A stretch of 45,431 nt of DNA, taken from NCBI GenBank assembly GCA_017469115.1, contig JAFUGY010000105.1, positions 1-45,431 of the forward strand, read 5' to 3'. Position 1 is the first letter of the stretch, and every line of letters begins with the position of its first letter. Shown here one piece after another: positions 26,918 to 36,063 of this stretch. Source of the stretch: Oscillospiraceae bacterium (GTDB lineage Bacteria; Bacillota; Clostridia; Oscillospirales; Oscillospiraceae). Made by a program: the position numbers and the translations under genes. The notes under the pieces were generated by a model, which was given only the letters and a program-made list of their open reading frames with translations, ran no database searches and was not told where the DNA came from.

Positions 26918-28600
26918 TTAGTTTAAACGTTTTTTATACTGCTGCGCAGCCAATAGCTGTTCGGATGCAGCTTCAAGCGTAACATCCGTGATATGGTCAC
27001 CGCCGTAAAGGCGAGCGATCTCTTTTTTTCTGCCTTCTTCATCAAGCGCAAGCACCTCGGTGAAAGTTCTGCCGGAGGATTCCGATTTGGAAACGAGATA
27101 CTGCGTGTCAGCCATTGCGGCAATCTGCGGCAAGTGCGTTACACACATCACCTGTTTGTTTCTGGATACGGCATATAACTTTTCTGCCACTCGCTGTGCG
27201 GCAATGCCGGAAACACCGGTATCGATTTCATCAAAAATCATGGTTTGCACACTGTCATGTTCGGCAAAAACATTTTTCAGCGCCAGCATGATGCGGCTCA
27301 ACTCACCGCCGGAAGCAATACGGCTGATTCTTCCCGGGTCTTCCCCGGCATTGGCTGACATCAGGAAACGCACAACATCCGCTCCGTCAGGAGCAAAACC
27401 GTACATATTATCAACCGGTGCAAATTCCACCACAAACCGTACCGACGGCATATTGAGTTCTTTCAACTCCGTGATGATGCGTCTTTCCAGCTCGGCAGCA
27501 GCTTCCCGGCGTACTTTCGTGAGTGCTTGCCCGGCCTGAACACATTGATCCCGCTGTGCTTTCAAATCTCGTTTCAAGGCAGCAATGCGATCTTCCGAAT
27601 ATTCAATTTCCTCCAGTTTTTTGCGTGATTCGTCCAGCAGAGCTATCAGCCCGGACTCATCCCGGCTGTATTTGCGCTGAAGCCTGTCCAGCTGGCTGAC
27701 GCGGTTTTCCAGAAGGTCATACTCCTCCGGAGAAAAATCCAGGGAAGAGCGAAAATCGGAAAGCGTTTCGACTGCATCCGAGAGAAGAAACGATGCATCC
27801 CGAAGGGACTTTGCTGCCGATTCAAGCTCTGCCGAGAGGCGTGCGGCACGTTCTGCATAATACTGAGCGTTTTCCGTAAGGCTCTCTGCATTCTCTTCTC
27901 CTTCGGAGAGAAACCCGAGTGCACTGTCAAGAGATTCCCGCAGTTTTTCGGAATTGCGAAGCAGATCCCGTCTTGCCGTTACGGTTTCATACTCCCCTTC
28001 TTTCAGATTCGCACGTTCCAGCTCTTCGATGCGGAAGTGCAGTGTATCACTCAGGCGCTGTTTTTCTTCATCATTCAGAGAAAGTGCTTTCAGTTCCCGG
28101 CGAATTTTTTGAAACGCTTCAAATTCCTCCCGAAACGCCCGAAACGATTCGCCTGTCTCTCCAAAACTGTCGAGAAAACCAAGATGGCTTTTTTCGTCCA
28201 GAAGACGCAGCCCGTCATTCTGTCCGTGAATGTCTACCAGCTGAGATGCCAGCTCCCGTAATTGAGACGCCGTTACCGGAACGCCGCACACTCTGGAGGA
28301 AGACTTCCCCTCCTGAGTGATCTTCCGCTGAAGAATCAGTTCCCCCTCGTAGGGAATGTCATTCTCTTCGAGCCACTTCAGCTCGGCGTCAAGGGAAAAC
28401 ACCGCCGTGACAAGCCCGTTCGAAGCCCCTTTCCGCACGAGTTCCCGGCTGGTTCTGTTGCCGAGGACGGCATTAATCGAGTCAATCACGATGGATTTGC
28501 CCGCGCCCGTCTCACCTCCCAGAACATTCAGGCCTTTTCCGAATAAAATATCCGCATGTTCGATCACTGCGATATTCTCAATATGAAGTTCACTCAGCAT
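26918..28600 (-). CDS. recN: DNA repair protein RecN
   Basis: 560 residues, SMC-like. The Walker A motif GGETGAGKSIVIDSI is at the N-terminus, with long coiled coils between about 160 and 370. The C-terminal ATPase half has RIASGGELSRIMLALK (signature) and IFDEIDTGVSG (Walker B). RecN acts early in double-strand break repair and holds DNA ends. The gene lies 44 bases after argR, an order shared with Bacillus ahrC-recN. RBS weak (GGTGAAG). Confidence 0.96.
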   Translation of the reverse strand: MLSELHIENIAVIEHADILFGKGLNVLGGETGAGKSIVIDSINAVLGNRTSRELVRKGASNGLVTAVFSLDAELKWLEENDIPYEGELILQRKITQEGKSSSRVCGVPVTASQLRELASQLVDIHGQNDGLRLLDEKSHLGFLDSFGETGESFRAFREEFEAFQKIRRELKALSLNDEEKQRLSDTLHFRIEELERANLKEGEYETVTARRDLLRNSEKLRESLDSALGFLSEGEENAESLTENAQYYAERAARLSAELESAAKSLRDASFLLSDAVETLSDFRSSLDFSPEEYDLLENRVSQLDRLQRKYSRDESGLIALLDESRKKLEEIEYSEDRIAALKRDLKAQRDQCVQAGQALTKVRREAAAELERRIITELKELNMPSVRFVVEFAPVDNMYGFAPDGADVVRFLMSANAGEDPGRISRIASGGELSRIMLALKNVFAEHDSVQTMIFDEIDTGVSGIAAQRVAEKLYAVSRNKQVMCVTHLPQIAAMADTQYLVSKSESSGRTFTEVLALDEEGRKKEIARLYGGDHITDVTLEAASEQLLAAQQYKKRLN

Positions 28601-28644
28601 AGCACTTCACCAGATTTCTACGGGAGACACCCGTTTCCGTCTCT

Positions 28645-29097
28645 TCAGGCGAGAAGTTCCTGAAGGGTTCCCAGCAGTTTTTCTGCGGCATCCATATCCG
28701 TCATAGCAAGAAAAGCCGTGTCATCTCCGGCAAGCGTCCCGACAAGGCCCTCAAAATGCATCCCGTCAATGGCGGAACAGGCTCCCGACGCAAGCCCCGA
28801 AAGTGTTTTCATCACCAGAATATTCTGCGCAAGATCCAGGGAGAGAACACTTTCTTTCAGAATCTTATGCAGCCGTGAACTGTTGGAACGATCATCCGCT
28901 TCAGGCGGTTTTACATAGCGTACCTGACCATCGGCTCCCGTCTCCTTGATAAGGCGCATGTCCTTCATATCACGCGAGAGCGTAGCCTGCGTGCTTTTGA
29001 TGCCGCGTTGAGCCAATGCTTCCAGAAGCTGATTCTGAGTAGAAATATTCTCCTTGGAAATAATGTCAAGGATTACGCTTTGTCTTCCGGGTTTCAA
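28645..29097 (-). CDS. argR: Arginine repressor ArgR/AhrC
   Basis: 150 residues from a TTG at 29097, the usual ArgR length, with CTGGAGG eight bases upstream. A longer frame from the ATG at 29142 adds 15 residues without an RBS. The N-terminal winged helix contains TQNQLLEALAQRGIKSTQATLSRDM. The C-terminal oligomerisation and arginine-binding domain contains SACSAIDG-like residues and VGTLAGDDTAFL. Hexamers bind ARG boxes to control arginine synthesis and breakdown. No arginine genes are in this window, so its targets lie elsewhere. Confidence 0.93.
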   Translation of the reverse strand: MKPGRQSVILDIISKENISTQNQLLEALAQRGIKSTQATLSRDMKDMRLIKETGADGQVRYVKPPEADDRSNSSRLHKILKESVLSLDLAQNILVMKTLSGLASGACSAIDGMHFEGLVGTLAGDDTAFLAMTDMDAAEKLLGTLQELLA

Positions 29098-29147
29098 TTG
29101 ATTTTCCTCCAGGTAATTTGTAATATTTGTGACCTGAATCATGGGAT

Positions 29148-29993
29148 TCAGGTTAATTTTTCATAAGTATTCTCATAAAAACTTTTTGCTCCGAGGTCGG
29201 CAAAGAGAACCTTTTTCTCGGAACGCCTGACCGTCACCACATCATCTTTATGAATGTCGGCTGCAACCGTCCCGTCGATTGAGAGATAAGCGCGCCTGTC
29301 ATGCAGCCTCGTTGCCGTGACGGATGCCACACGATCCGGCCCAAGCACAAAGGTGCGTGAGACCATCGTGTGCGCACAGATCGGAGTGACGATGATATTG
29401 TCTGTCTCCGGTTCCACCACGGGGCCTCCGGCAGAAAGCGAATAACCGGTAGAGCCTGTCGGCGTGGAAAAGATGATTCCATCCCCGCCGAAGCTGGTGA
29501 TCGTCTGCCCGTCACACATGGCGTGAAGCTGAATTGTGTCACCGTAACCATGGATATAGGCATCATTCAAGGCCGAATCCTCAAGAATCTTCTCTCCGTC
29601 GCGATATAGAGATACGTCAATCATCATGCGGCGGCTGAGCCGATATTCTCCCCGGGCAGCCTTCACGACAAGAGCAATGTCTTCCGGTTCGAGAGACGTC
29701 ATGAATCCCATTGTGCCGAGATTCACACCGAGAAGAGGAACCGGACGAATATTGATGGTGCGGACAACGCGGAGAACCGTCCCGTCCCCTCCGATAATAA
29801 TGGCAAGCGTCAAATCGTTTTCCAGACGGTCAAGAGGTACCAGCGGCAAATCCTTCGGAATCACCTCGTCTCCCGGTTCTGCAAACACGGGGCATACAAC
29901 GGCAGAAATCCCTGCAGATTCAAGCAGGGAGATACACTTTCTCGTCAGCTCAAGTTGATTATCTCTGTAAGGATTCGGGCAGACAGCAATCAT
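29148..29993 (-). CDS. nadK: NAD kinase
   Basis: 281 residues. IIIGGDGTVLR is the GGDGT catalytic loop; LGVNLGTMGFMTSL, ALNDAYIHGYG and FSTPTGSTGYSLSAGGPVV are the other family blocks. It phosphorylates NAD+ to NADP+ in the cytosol. The ATG overlaps the tlyA stop by four bases (ATGA), showing translational coupling. Placement between tlyA and argR differs from the Bacillus order, where nadK is elsewhere, but occurs in some Clostridia. Confidence 0.96.
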   Translation of the reverse strand: MIAVCPNPYRDNQLELTRKCISLLESAGISAVVCPVFAEPGDEVIPKDLPLVPLDRLENDLTLAIIIGGDGTVLRVVRTINIRPVPLLGVNLGTMGFMTSLEPEDIALVVKAARGEYRLSRRMMIDVSLYRDGEKILEDSALNDAYIHGYGDTIQLHAMCDGQTITSFGGDGIIFSTPTGSTGYSLSAGGPVVEPETDNIIVTPICAHTMVSRTFVLGPDRVASVTATRLHDRRAYLSIDGTVAADIHKDDVVTVRRSEKKVLFADLGAKSFYENTYEKLT

Positions 29994-30790
29994 TTTTTTA
30001 ACTCCGTATGTGCTTTTTCAACCGTTTCCGCCACATCAATCGATACCGGCGGAAGCAGTTCGTTTTTCATATACAGCAAGAATTCCACATTTCCTTCCGG
30101 ACCGGTGATTGGGGAATAATCCAACCCGCACACCGAGAAACCGATGGAAGGCATAAATGAAAGAATCTCCTGAATGACCTGCTCGTGCACTTTGGGGTCG
30201 CGTACAACTCCCTTTTTCCCGACGAGCTCCCTGCCGGCTTCAAACTGCGGTTTGATCAGGCACATGATCTCTGCACCGGGTTTCAGGAGTCCGGCTACCG
30301 CAGGCATCACAAGCTTCAGAGAAATAAAAGAGACATCACAAACGGCAAGATCCAGCTTTTCCGGAATCTGCTCTTCCGTGACATATCGTAAATTGGTCCT
30401 CTCCAGGCTGACGACGCGTTCGTCATTTCGGATTTTCCAGGCAAGCTGGCCATATCCCACATCCACGGCATAGACTTTTTGGGCACCGTGCTGCAGAAGA
30501 ACGTCGGTAAATCCTCCGGTTGAAGCGCCGCAATCGATGCAGATCTTTCCGGTCGGATCAATCGGGAAGACGCGCAACGCTTTATCCAGTTTATACCCGC
30601 CGCGGCTGACAAACGGGAGCTCTTTCATCCTCACATCCGGCTCTGCGTCGGGAGAAACCTGCTGGCCCGGCTTGTCTGCACGCTGCCCTTCCAGAAAAAC
30701 GCATCCGCTCATAATCAAAGCACGTGCTTTCTCCCGGCTGGGTGCAAACCCTTTCTCAAAAAGCAATTGATCAAGCCTGATTTTACTCAT
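29990..30790 (-). CDS. tlyA: TlyA family rRNA 2'-O-methyltransferase (hemolysin A-like)
   Basis: 266 residues. An N-terminal S4 domain (IRLDQLLFEKGFAPSREKA) is followed by an FtsJ-like methyltransferase: SRGGYKLDKAL, CIDCGASTGGFTD (SAM site), AVDVGYGQL, CDVSFISLK and KPQFEAGRE. Characterised relatives methylate C1409 of 16S and C1920 of 23S rRNA; the hemolysin name is historical. I start at the ATG at 30790 because AGGAG lies eight bases upstream, inside the end of dxs, which it overlaps by eight bases. Substrate not tested. Confidence 0.93.
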   Translation of the reverse strand: MSKIRLDQLLFEKGFAPSREKARALIMSGCVFLEGQRADKPGQQVSPDAEPDVRMKELPFVSRGGYKLDKALRVFPIDPTGKICIDCGASTGGFTDVLLQHGAQKVYAVDVGYGQLAWKIRNDERVVSLERTNLRYVTEEQIPEKLDLAVCDVSFISLKLVMPAVAGLLKPGAEIMCLIKPQFEAGRELVGKKGVVRDPKVHEQVIQEILSFMPSIGFSVCGLDYSPITGPEGNVEFLLYMKNELLPPVSIDVAETVEKAHTELKK

Positions 30791-32633
30791 GTGTTTTGCT
30801 CCTACCGGAAAGCAATTCCTTCGCTGAGCGGGCAATTCCCGCTACATCAAGCCCGCAGGTACGCATCAAATCCTTCACCGAACCCTGCGGAAGAATCCCT
30901 TCTCCCAGATTCAGAAGCCGGCTGCCTTTCAGCGAAATCTGCTTTTTCTGGGCATTGGCCAGGATTTTTTCTCCAAGGCACCCAGGTGCACAGACACTCT
31001 CAGCCATCAGAAACCAGCCTGTTTTTTGAAGAGAAGCAAGAAGCAAATCCGTTTTCAGCGGTGATGCTCTGCTGATTTTCACAACCTCGCAGGAAATCCC
31101 TTCGGCGGCGAGCAAATCCGCTGCGGCAAGGGCTTCATTGATCATGGTGCCGTAGGCTGCAATGGTAAGCGTATCACCCTCGCGTACGATACTCTCCGGG
31201 GCTGTGTTGCTTGCCGTATAAAGACCCTCTCCCCCACGCGGATATCGGATTGCCACAGGGCCTTCCAGCTCATAAAGTGCCATGGAGAGCATGGCACGCA
31301 GTTCGGCAAAAGAAGCCGGACAAAGAACCGTCATCCCCGGAACCGTGGAGAGAAAAGCGAGGTCAAATACGCCGTTGTGCGTTTCACCGTCGTTGCCGAC
31401 GATCCCGGCTCTGTCCACACAGAAAACCACATGAAGCTTCTGCAGGGAAACATCATGCAAAAGCATATCATAAGCGCGCTGCAAAAAGCTGGAATACACG
31501 GCAAACACCGGTAAAAGCCCCTGTTTTGCCATTCCGGCAGCCATGGAAACTGCATGGCCTTCCGCAATGCCGACATCAAAAAACCGGTTTGGAAAATGCT
31601 GGGAGAACTCAAACAACCCCGTTCCGTCAGACATGGCTGCTGTAATCGCTGTGATTCTTTCATCCCGGGAAGCAAGAGCACAGAGCTCTTTCCCCATGCA
31701 ATCTCCAAATCCTTCGGATTGTGACAGGGGTTTTCCGTTGACTTTATTGAAAGGACCGATTCCATGGTAAATATCCGGATGTGCCTCGGCATACTGGCAG
31801 CCTTTTCCTTTTACCGTTACAACATGCAGCAGCACGGGCATGCGGAGTGATTTTGCCAGCCGAATGGCACTTTCCAGTTCCCGGATATCATGCCCATCGA
31901 TTGGGCCGAGATAGTTCAGGCCCAGAGCGGAAAACATGTTGCCGGCAAAAAGCTTCTTTTTTACCTCTTCTTTGACGCGATGGCCGAAACGATAAAGATC
32001 GGAATCAATGCCGACAACGGCGCGATAGCGTTTTTTGAAACCGGCATAGCCTTCGCTCAACCGCATCCGGCTGAGCACTTTTGTCATCCCGCCGACATTT
32101 CCGTTGATCGACATGGCATTGTCATTGAGGATAATCACAATCGGCTCCATACTGGCAGCAACGTTTTCAATCCCCTCATAGGCGAGCCCGCCGGTCAATG
32201 CACCGTCACCGATGACGGCGCAAATGTCATAATCCTGGTGAAGCAGAGTTCTCGCTTTTGCCATACCAAGCGCAACCGAAACCGAATCCGATGCGTGGCC
32301 TGCAATAAAAGCGTCGGCATCACTTTCGTATGGTTTCGGAAATCCGGAAATTCCGCCAAACTGGCGAAGCGTGTGGAATTGTTCCAGCCTCCCGTTTAAT
32401 ATTTTATGCGTATAACACTGGTGCCCGACGTCAAACAGGATCCTGTCCTGAGAGGCGTTATACACCCGATTGAGAGCAATGGATAGTTCCACCGTGCCGA
32501 GATTGGAGGCAAGATGCCCGCCTGTTTTTGAAATCGTATCCACCAGAAGACAGCGGATCTCCCGGCTCAGCTCATCCAGCTGCGGGTAATTCAGTTTTAA
32601 AAGATCCTCGCGGGAATGTAATTCGTCCAGCAT
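30783..32633 (-). CDS. dxs: 1-deoxy-D-xylulose-5-phosphate synthase
   Basis: 616 residues of normal length. Thiamine-diphosphate sites: GHQCYTHKILNGR, VIGDGALTGGLAYE with the following NDNAMSI, and the transketolase block FCVDRAGIVGNDGETHNG. It condenses pyruvate and glyceraldehyde 3-phosphate, the first step of the MEP isoprenoid pathway, and so pairs logically with ispA immediately upstream. The end overlaps tlyA. The RBS before the ATG is weak. Confidence 0.97.
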   Translation of the reverse strand: MLDELHSREDLLKLNYPQLDELSREIRCLLVDTISKTGGHLASNLGTVELSIALNRVYNASQDRILFDVGHQCYTHKILNGRLEQFHTLRQFGGISGFPKPYESDADAFIAGHASDSVSVALGMAKARTLLHQDYDICAVIGDGALTGGLAYEGIENVAASMEPIVIILNDNAMSINGNVGGMTKVLSRMRLSEGYAGFKKRYRAVVGIDSDLYRFGHRVKEEVKKKLFAGNMFSALGLNYLGPIDGHDIRELESAIRLAKSLRMPVLLHVVTVKGKGCQYAEAHPDIYHGIGPFNKVNGKPLSQSEGFGDCMGKELCALASRDERITAITAAMSDGTGLFEFSQHFPNRFFDVGIAEGHAVSMAAGMAKQGLLPVFAVYSSFLQRAYDMLLHDVSLQKLHVVFCVDRAGIVGNDGETHNGVFDLAFLSTVPGMTVLCPASFAELRAMLSMALYELEGPVAIRYPRGGEGLYTASNTAPESIVREGDTLTIAAYGTMINEALAAADLLAAEGISCEVVKISRASPLKTDLLLASLQKTGWFLMAESVCAPGCLGEKILANAQKKQISLKGSRLLNLGEGILPQGSVKDLMRTCGLDVAGIARSAKELLSGRSKTHE

Positions 32634-32642
32634 GTCACAGCC

Positions 32643-33512
32643 TCAGTTTACTCGCTCTGCCAAAGACCTGGCCAGCGCAGAGAGAAACTCTGTATGGGAA
32701 AAATACTCTTCCAGCACGGAAATTGCGGAAGCCGTCAGACGATTGATTTCTTCGGCGCATCCATCTATCCCCAAAAGAGCCATATAGGTATTTTTATGTT
32801 CCTGAACATCGGAGCCGACCGGTTTCCCGAGCTCCGCATCGGTAGAAATCACGTCGAGCACATCATCCCGAATCTGGAAAGCAAGCCCAAGCTGCCTGCC
32901 AAATTGAAAAGCCGCTTCGATTTTGGGAAGATCAGCGCCTGCAGCCGCTGCGCCGATCGCGCAGGACGAAGCAAGCAGCGCGCCTGTTTTATGGGTGTTG
33001 ATCTCCGTCAGCTGTTCTGACGTGAGATTTTGACCTTCCCCGATCATATCAAGGAACTGCCCCCGGCACATTCCCTGATAACCGGCAGCCTGTGCCAGAA
33101 TGGAAGCGCATCGCACCAACACAGACGGCGGAAGAGGCGCAGAAAGAAGGGTTTCAAATGCAAGGCTCTGCAGCGCATCTCCGGCAAGAGTTGCCGTGCA
33201 CTCCCCGTAAACCACATGGTTGGTCGGCTTCCCGCGCCGCAAAGCGTCATTATCCATGCAGGGCAGATCATCGTGGATCAGGCTGTAGGTATGAATCATT
33301 TCGATGGCGCATGCAGCCGGCAGCGTCGCCAGGAGATCTCCGCCGAGGGCATCGGCAAAAGCCAGGGCAAGAACCGGCCGAATCCGTTTGCCGCCGGCAA
33401 GGAGGCTGTAACGCATCGCCTCTGCAAGCCCGCCTTTCTCGCCTTCCGGAACAAGAATTGCAGTTTGCAGATACTCCTCTGCCAGCGCTTTATACTCCTC
33501 AAACGACTTCAT
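32643..33512 (-). CDS. ispA: Polyprenyl (farnesyl/geranylgeranyl) diphosphate synthase
   Basis: 289 residues. LAGGKRIRPVL precedes the first aspartate-rich motif SLIHDDLPCMDND; the second is FQIRDDVLDV. These bind Mg2+-diphosphate during chain elongation of IPP onto allylic diphosphates. Length and the residues before DDLPCMD fit a short-chain (C15-C20) enzyme. The start overlaps the xseB stop by four bases. Dxs and IspA form an isoprenoid pair within the cluster. Confidence 0.95.
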   Translation of the reverse strand: MKSFEEYKALAEEYLQTAILVPEGEKGGLAEAMRYSLLAGGKRIRPVLALAFADALGGDLLATLPAACAIEMIHTYSLIHDDLPCMDNDALRRGKPTNHVVYGECTATLAGDALQSLAFETLLSAPLPPSVLVRCASILAQAAGYQGMCRGQFLDMIGEGQNLTSEQLTEINTHKTGALLASSCAIGAAAAGADLPKIEAAFQFGRQLGLAFQIRDDVLDVISTDAELGKPVGSDVQEHKNTYMALLGIDGCAEEINRLTASAISVLEEYFSHTEFLSALARSLAERVN

Positions 33513-33748
33513 AGATCTTCCTCTCCGTCAAACGGCTCTTCCCGAACAGAGCCGTCCTTCCCGACGCGAAGGATGGAAACCTTCTGTTCCGCCTCATCGA
33601 GCATGGTATTGCACGAGGATACCAGATGCGTCCCTTCTTCAAAGAGCGCAAGGGATTCCTCCAACGGCAGATCGCCGGATTCCAGATGCTTTACAATTTC
33701 ATCAAGACGCCTGACGGATTCTTCAAAAGACAATTTTTTCTTTGCCAT
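33509..33748 (-). CDS. xseB: Exodeoxyribonuclease VII small subunit
   Basis: 79 residues. LSFEESVRRLDEIVKHLESGDLPLEES is the family helix pair, and SLALFEEGTHL follows. XseB subunits coat XseA to form exonuclease VII, which degrades single-stranded DNA. It starts four bases after xseA with AAGGAATAG overlapping the xseA stop. The acidic C-terminus (DGEEDL) is common in the family. Confidence 0.95.
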   Translation of the reverse strand: MAKKKLSFEESVRRLDEIVKHLESGDLPLEESLALFEEGTHLVSSCNTMLDEAEQKVSILRVGKDGSVREEPFDGEEDL

Positions 33749-33751
33749 AAT

Positions 33752-34987
33752 CTATTCCTTATTGAAAACTGTAGAGAAACTCTTCCCCGTAAAAAGAGTA
33801 TTGACCGTGCACTCAGCCCGGCCATCAGCAAACTGAAGGCCTATTTCTTCCCCGGGTGAAAGAGCGGTTACCGATCGAACAATCCGATCCTCTCCGTCCA
33901 AAGCAGCCGTATACCCACGAGAGAGAACCTTCAGAGGGCTCAAAGCATCCAGCGAAGCCGTCAACGCTGAAAAATGATGTTTTTTTGCAGAGAGAATCCT
34001 CTGCTGGTGAAAAAGCAGCCTCTCCCGCAGCAGATCCACATCCATTCTTCGGAGATTGAGAACTTCCCCGGCTTCCGAAAGCACCCGACGGGAAGCATAA
34101 GAAGTCAGAAGCTTTCGGGAAACATCCAGTTTCTTTTCCATGGCTTTCCAGAGGCGAACACCGGCATTTTGCAGGCCGGAACGGATCTCTGCCTGGTCAG
34201 GCACAGCGATCTCAGCAGCATTGGACGGAGTGGAAGCCCGCTGATCTGCAACATAATCGATAATCGTCACATCCGGTTCATGCCCTACCGCTGAAATAAC
34301 CGGAATACGGGAAGCAAAGACAGCTCTGGCTACTCTTTCATCGTTAAAGCCCCAGAGATCTTCCATGGAACCGCCGCCCCTGCCGGTTATAATCAAATCG
34401 GCAAGGTGATTTTCATTCACAAGCCGGATCGCGGCACAAATTTCTGAAGGAGCTTCCGCTCCCTGCACGCGAACCGGAACCACAAGAATTTCGGCACGCG
34501 GCCAGCGAACGCCGAGAATCCGAATCATATCCCGCACAGCAGCACCTGCAGGAGATGTTACCAGAGCAATTTTGGCAGGAAAACACGGCAGAGGCTTTTT
34601 CGCTTCGGGGGAAAACAACCCCTCTGCGTCGAGCTTTGCCTTGAGCTGTTCAAAGGCTGCCTGCAGATCTCCGGCTCCGGAGGGCATCATCGCATTGACA
34701 TAGAGCTGATACTTTCCATCCCGCGGATAGACAGACACTCTGCCCACAGCCAGAACCTGCATACCGTTCTCCGGCCTGAAACGCACCATACGGGCATTCC
34801 CTTTGAAAAGGACACAGCTCAGGGTGCTCTCGGCATCCTTCAGGGAAAAGTATGCATGCCCGGAAGAATAAAGCTTATAATTGGAAACTTCTCCCAGAAC
34901 ACAGACGTTATGGAAAACCGGAACGGATTCAATGCATTCTTTCAAAAGCGCATTCAGACGGGAGACAGTAAAAACTTCTTTTTCCAC
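33752..34987 (-). CDS. xseA: Exodeoxyribonuclease VII large subunit
   Basis: 411 residues. An N-terminal OB-fold (VCVLGEVSNYKLYSSGHAYF) is followed by the catalytic domain with ALVTSPAGAAVRDMI, IITGRGGGSMEDLWGFNDE and ISAVGHEPDVTIIDYVAD, all typical of XseA. It is the catalytic chain of exonuclease VII. The start is a GTG at 34987 without a clear RBS, 13 bases after nusB. folD, which lies between nusB and xseA in Bacillus, is absent here. Confidence 0.96.
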   Translation of the reverse strand: MEKEVFTVSRLNALLKECIESVPVFHNVCVLGEVSNYKLYSSGHAYFSLKDAESTLSCVLFKGNARMVRFRPENGMQVLAVGRVSVYPRDGKYQLYVNAMMPSGAGDLQAAFEQLKAKLDAEGLFSPEAKKPLPCFPAKIALVTSPAGAAVRDMIRILGVRWPRAEILVVPVRVQGAEAPSEICAAIRLVNENHLADLIITGRGGGSMEDLWGFNDERVARAVFASRIPVISAVGHEPDVTIIDYVADQRASTPSNAAEIAVPDQAEIRSGLQNAGVRLWKAMEKKLDVSRKLLTSYASRRVLSEAGEVLNLRRMDVDLLRERLLFHQQRILSAKKHHFSALTASLDALSPLKVLSRGYTAALDGEDRIVRSVTALSPGEEIGLQFADGRAECTVNTLFTGKSFSTVFNKE

Positions 34988-35000
34988 GAATTGCTAATAA

Positions 35001-35450
35001 TCAGGCAAGCCCTTCTCCGCGGGCAAAACCGCCGAGAACACCGTTTACAAAAGCAACCGTCTCTGCATCGTCGTACTTTTTGTCTATTTCAACGGCGCTG
35101 TTGATCGCGGTAGCCAGAGAAACATCTTCCCGATATAAAATTTCCGCAATTGCCACCCGAAGCACGGCACGGGCTGTGCCGGAAATGCGCTTCACACTCC
35201 AGGATTTGGAATACGTCTGAAGATAGGCATCAATCTCAGAGAGATGGGAAAACACAGCCTCTACCACAGACCGGATATATTCCAGGAAAGATCCTTCCGG
35301 CTTCTCTGCAAAAAGCTCATTTTCTTCTGCCAGCGTGCTGTAATGCTCCTCAGAGAAAAAATCTTCCAGAAAAGCCATGGATTCCGTATCCGATTGGGAA
35401 GCACCGAAAACAATCTGCACGGCAATCTCCCGTGCGGTATCTCTTGTCAT
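35001..35450 (-). CDS. nusB: Transcription antitermination factor NusB
   Basis: 149 residues, all helical. The N-terminus RDTAREIAVQIVFGASQSD is an unusual variant of the arginine-rich RNA-binding helix. YSKSWSVKRISGTARAVLRVAIAEILY and INSAVEIDKKYDDAETVAFVNGVLG are clear NusB blocks. With NusE it binds boxA and promotes rRNA transcription. Second gene of the asp23 unit. Confidence 0.93.
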   Translation of the reverse strand: MTRDTAREIAVQIVFGASQSDTESMAFLEDFFSEEHYSTLAEENELFAEKPEGSFLEYIRSVVEAVFSHLSEIDAYLQTYSKSWSVKRISGTARAVLRVAIAEILYREDVSLATAINSAVEIDKKYDDAETVAFVNGVLGGFARGEGLA

Positions 35451-35462
35451 AGCCGCCTGCCC

Positions 35463-35816
35463 TCAGAATGCTACACCCGCAACATGAACGTTGACGGAAG
35501 CATCTTCAAACCCGGTCGAAGTCTGAATAGCAGACAGGGCGTTTTCCTGCACCTTTTTGGCAACATCGAGAATACTGCCGCCGTATTTCACGGTGATCAC
35601 GGCATCTGCACAAATCTCTTCGTCCTTAAAGCGGACTTTCACGCCTTTGATTGCTTTTCTTGTTCCGGATTCCGCGTCCTCATAACCGACAGTGCTTGCA
35701 AGCTCTGCCACACCATCCGTCTCCGTGACGGCCGAGCGAACAAGTGAAGCTACAACATCCTCCGAGATATTGATTGTCCCTTTATCCATTTTGCGGGAAA
35801 TATACGAATCTGCCAT
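35463..35816 (-). CDS. Asp23/Gls24 family protein (YqhY-like)
   Basis: 117 residues. ISEDVVASLVRSAVTETDGVAELAS and VKVRFKDEEICADAVITVKYGG are the family core. Relatives occur beside nusB in many Bacillota; YqhY affects acetyl-CoA carboxylase in Bacillus and other paralogues act in envelope stress. The exact role here is unknown. It is first in the long leftward cluster that runs to tyrS, with a CGGAGG RBS eight bases before the ATG. Confidence 0.93.
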   Translation of the reverse strand: MADSYISRKMDKGTINISEDVVASLVRSAVTETDGVAELASTVGYEDAESGTRKAIKGVKVRFKDEEICADAVITVKYGGSILDVAKKVQENALSAIQTSTGFEDASVNVHVAGVAF

Positions 35817-35901
35817 TTTAAACCTCCGGCAAAGACTATTACTTTTTCATTTCAGGAACCGGTTCAACGTCGGCACCTGACTTCCGGCTCTCTTCAGCCA
35901 G

Positions 35902-35948
35902 TGAATATTTGGTTTGTATACCCCAAAAATATTCATAATATTGTAGCA
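35902..35948 (-). promoter_or_regulatory. asp23 extended -10 promoter with inverted repeat at +1
   Basis: Minus strand: TGC-TACAAT (35948-35940), no good -35 box. TGAATATTT (35902-35910) and AAATATTCA (35927-35935) are perfect 9-base inverted arms 16 apart, covering the expected transcription start. This could be an operator for a dimeric regulator of the whole cluster. Confidence 0.55.
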
Positions 35949-36003
35949 TGATATGCCGAAAAAAGAAAGAGGAAGTTTCAACATTTTTCATTCTCTTCTT
36001 CTC

Positions 36004-36032
36004 TTGCAACTGCCTGCCGGATGTGATAAGAT
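36004..36032 (+). promoter_or_regulatory. Promoter of the small membrane-protein gene
   Basis: TTGCAA (36004-36009), 17-base spacer, TAAGAT (36027-36032), about 30 bases before the ATG at 36064. Confidence 0.65.
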
Positions 36033-36063
36033 ACTGACTACCTTAAATTTGGAGGCAAAAATC

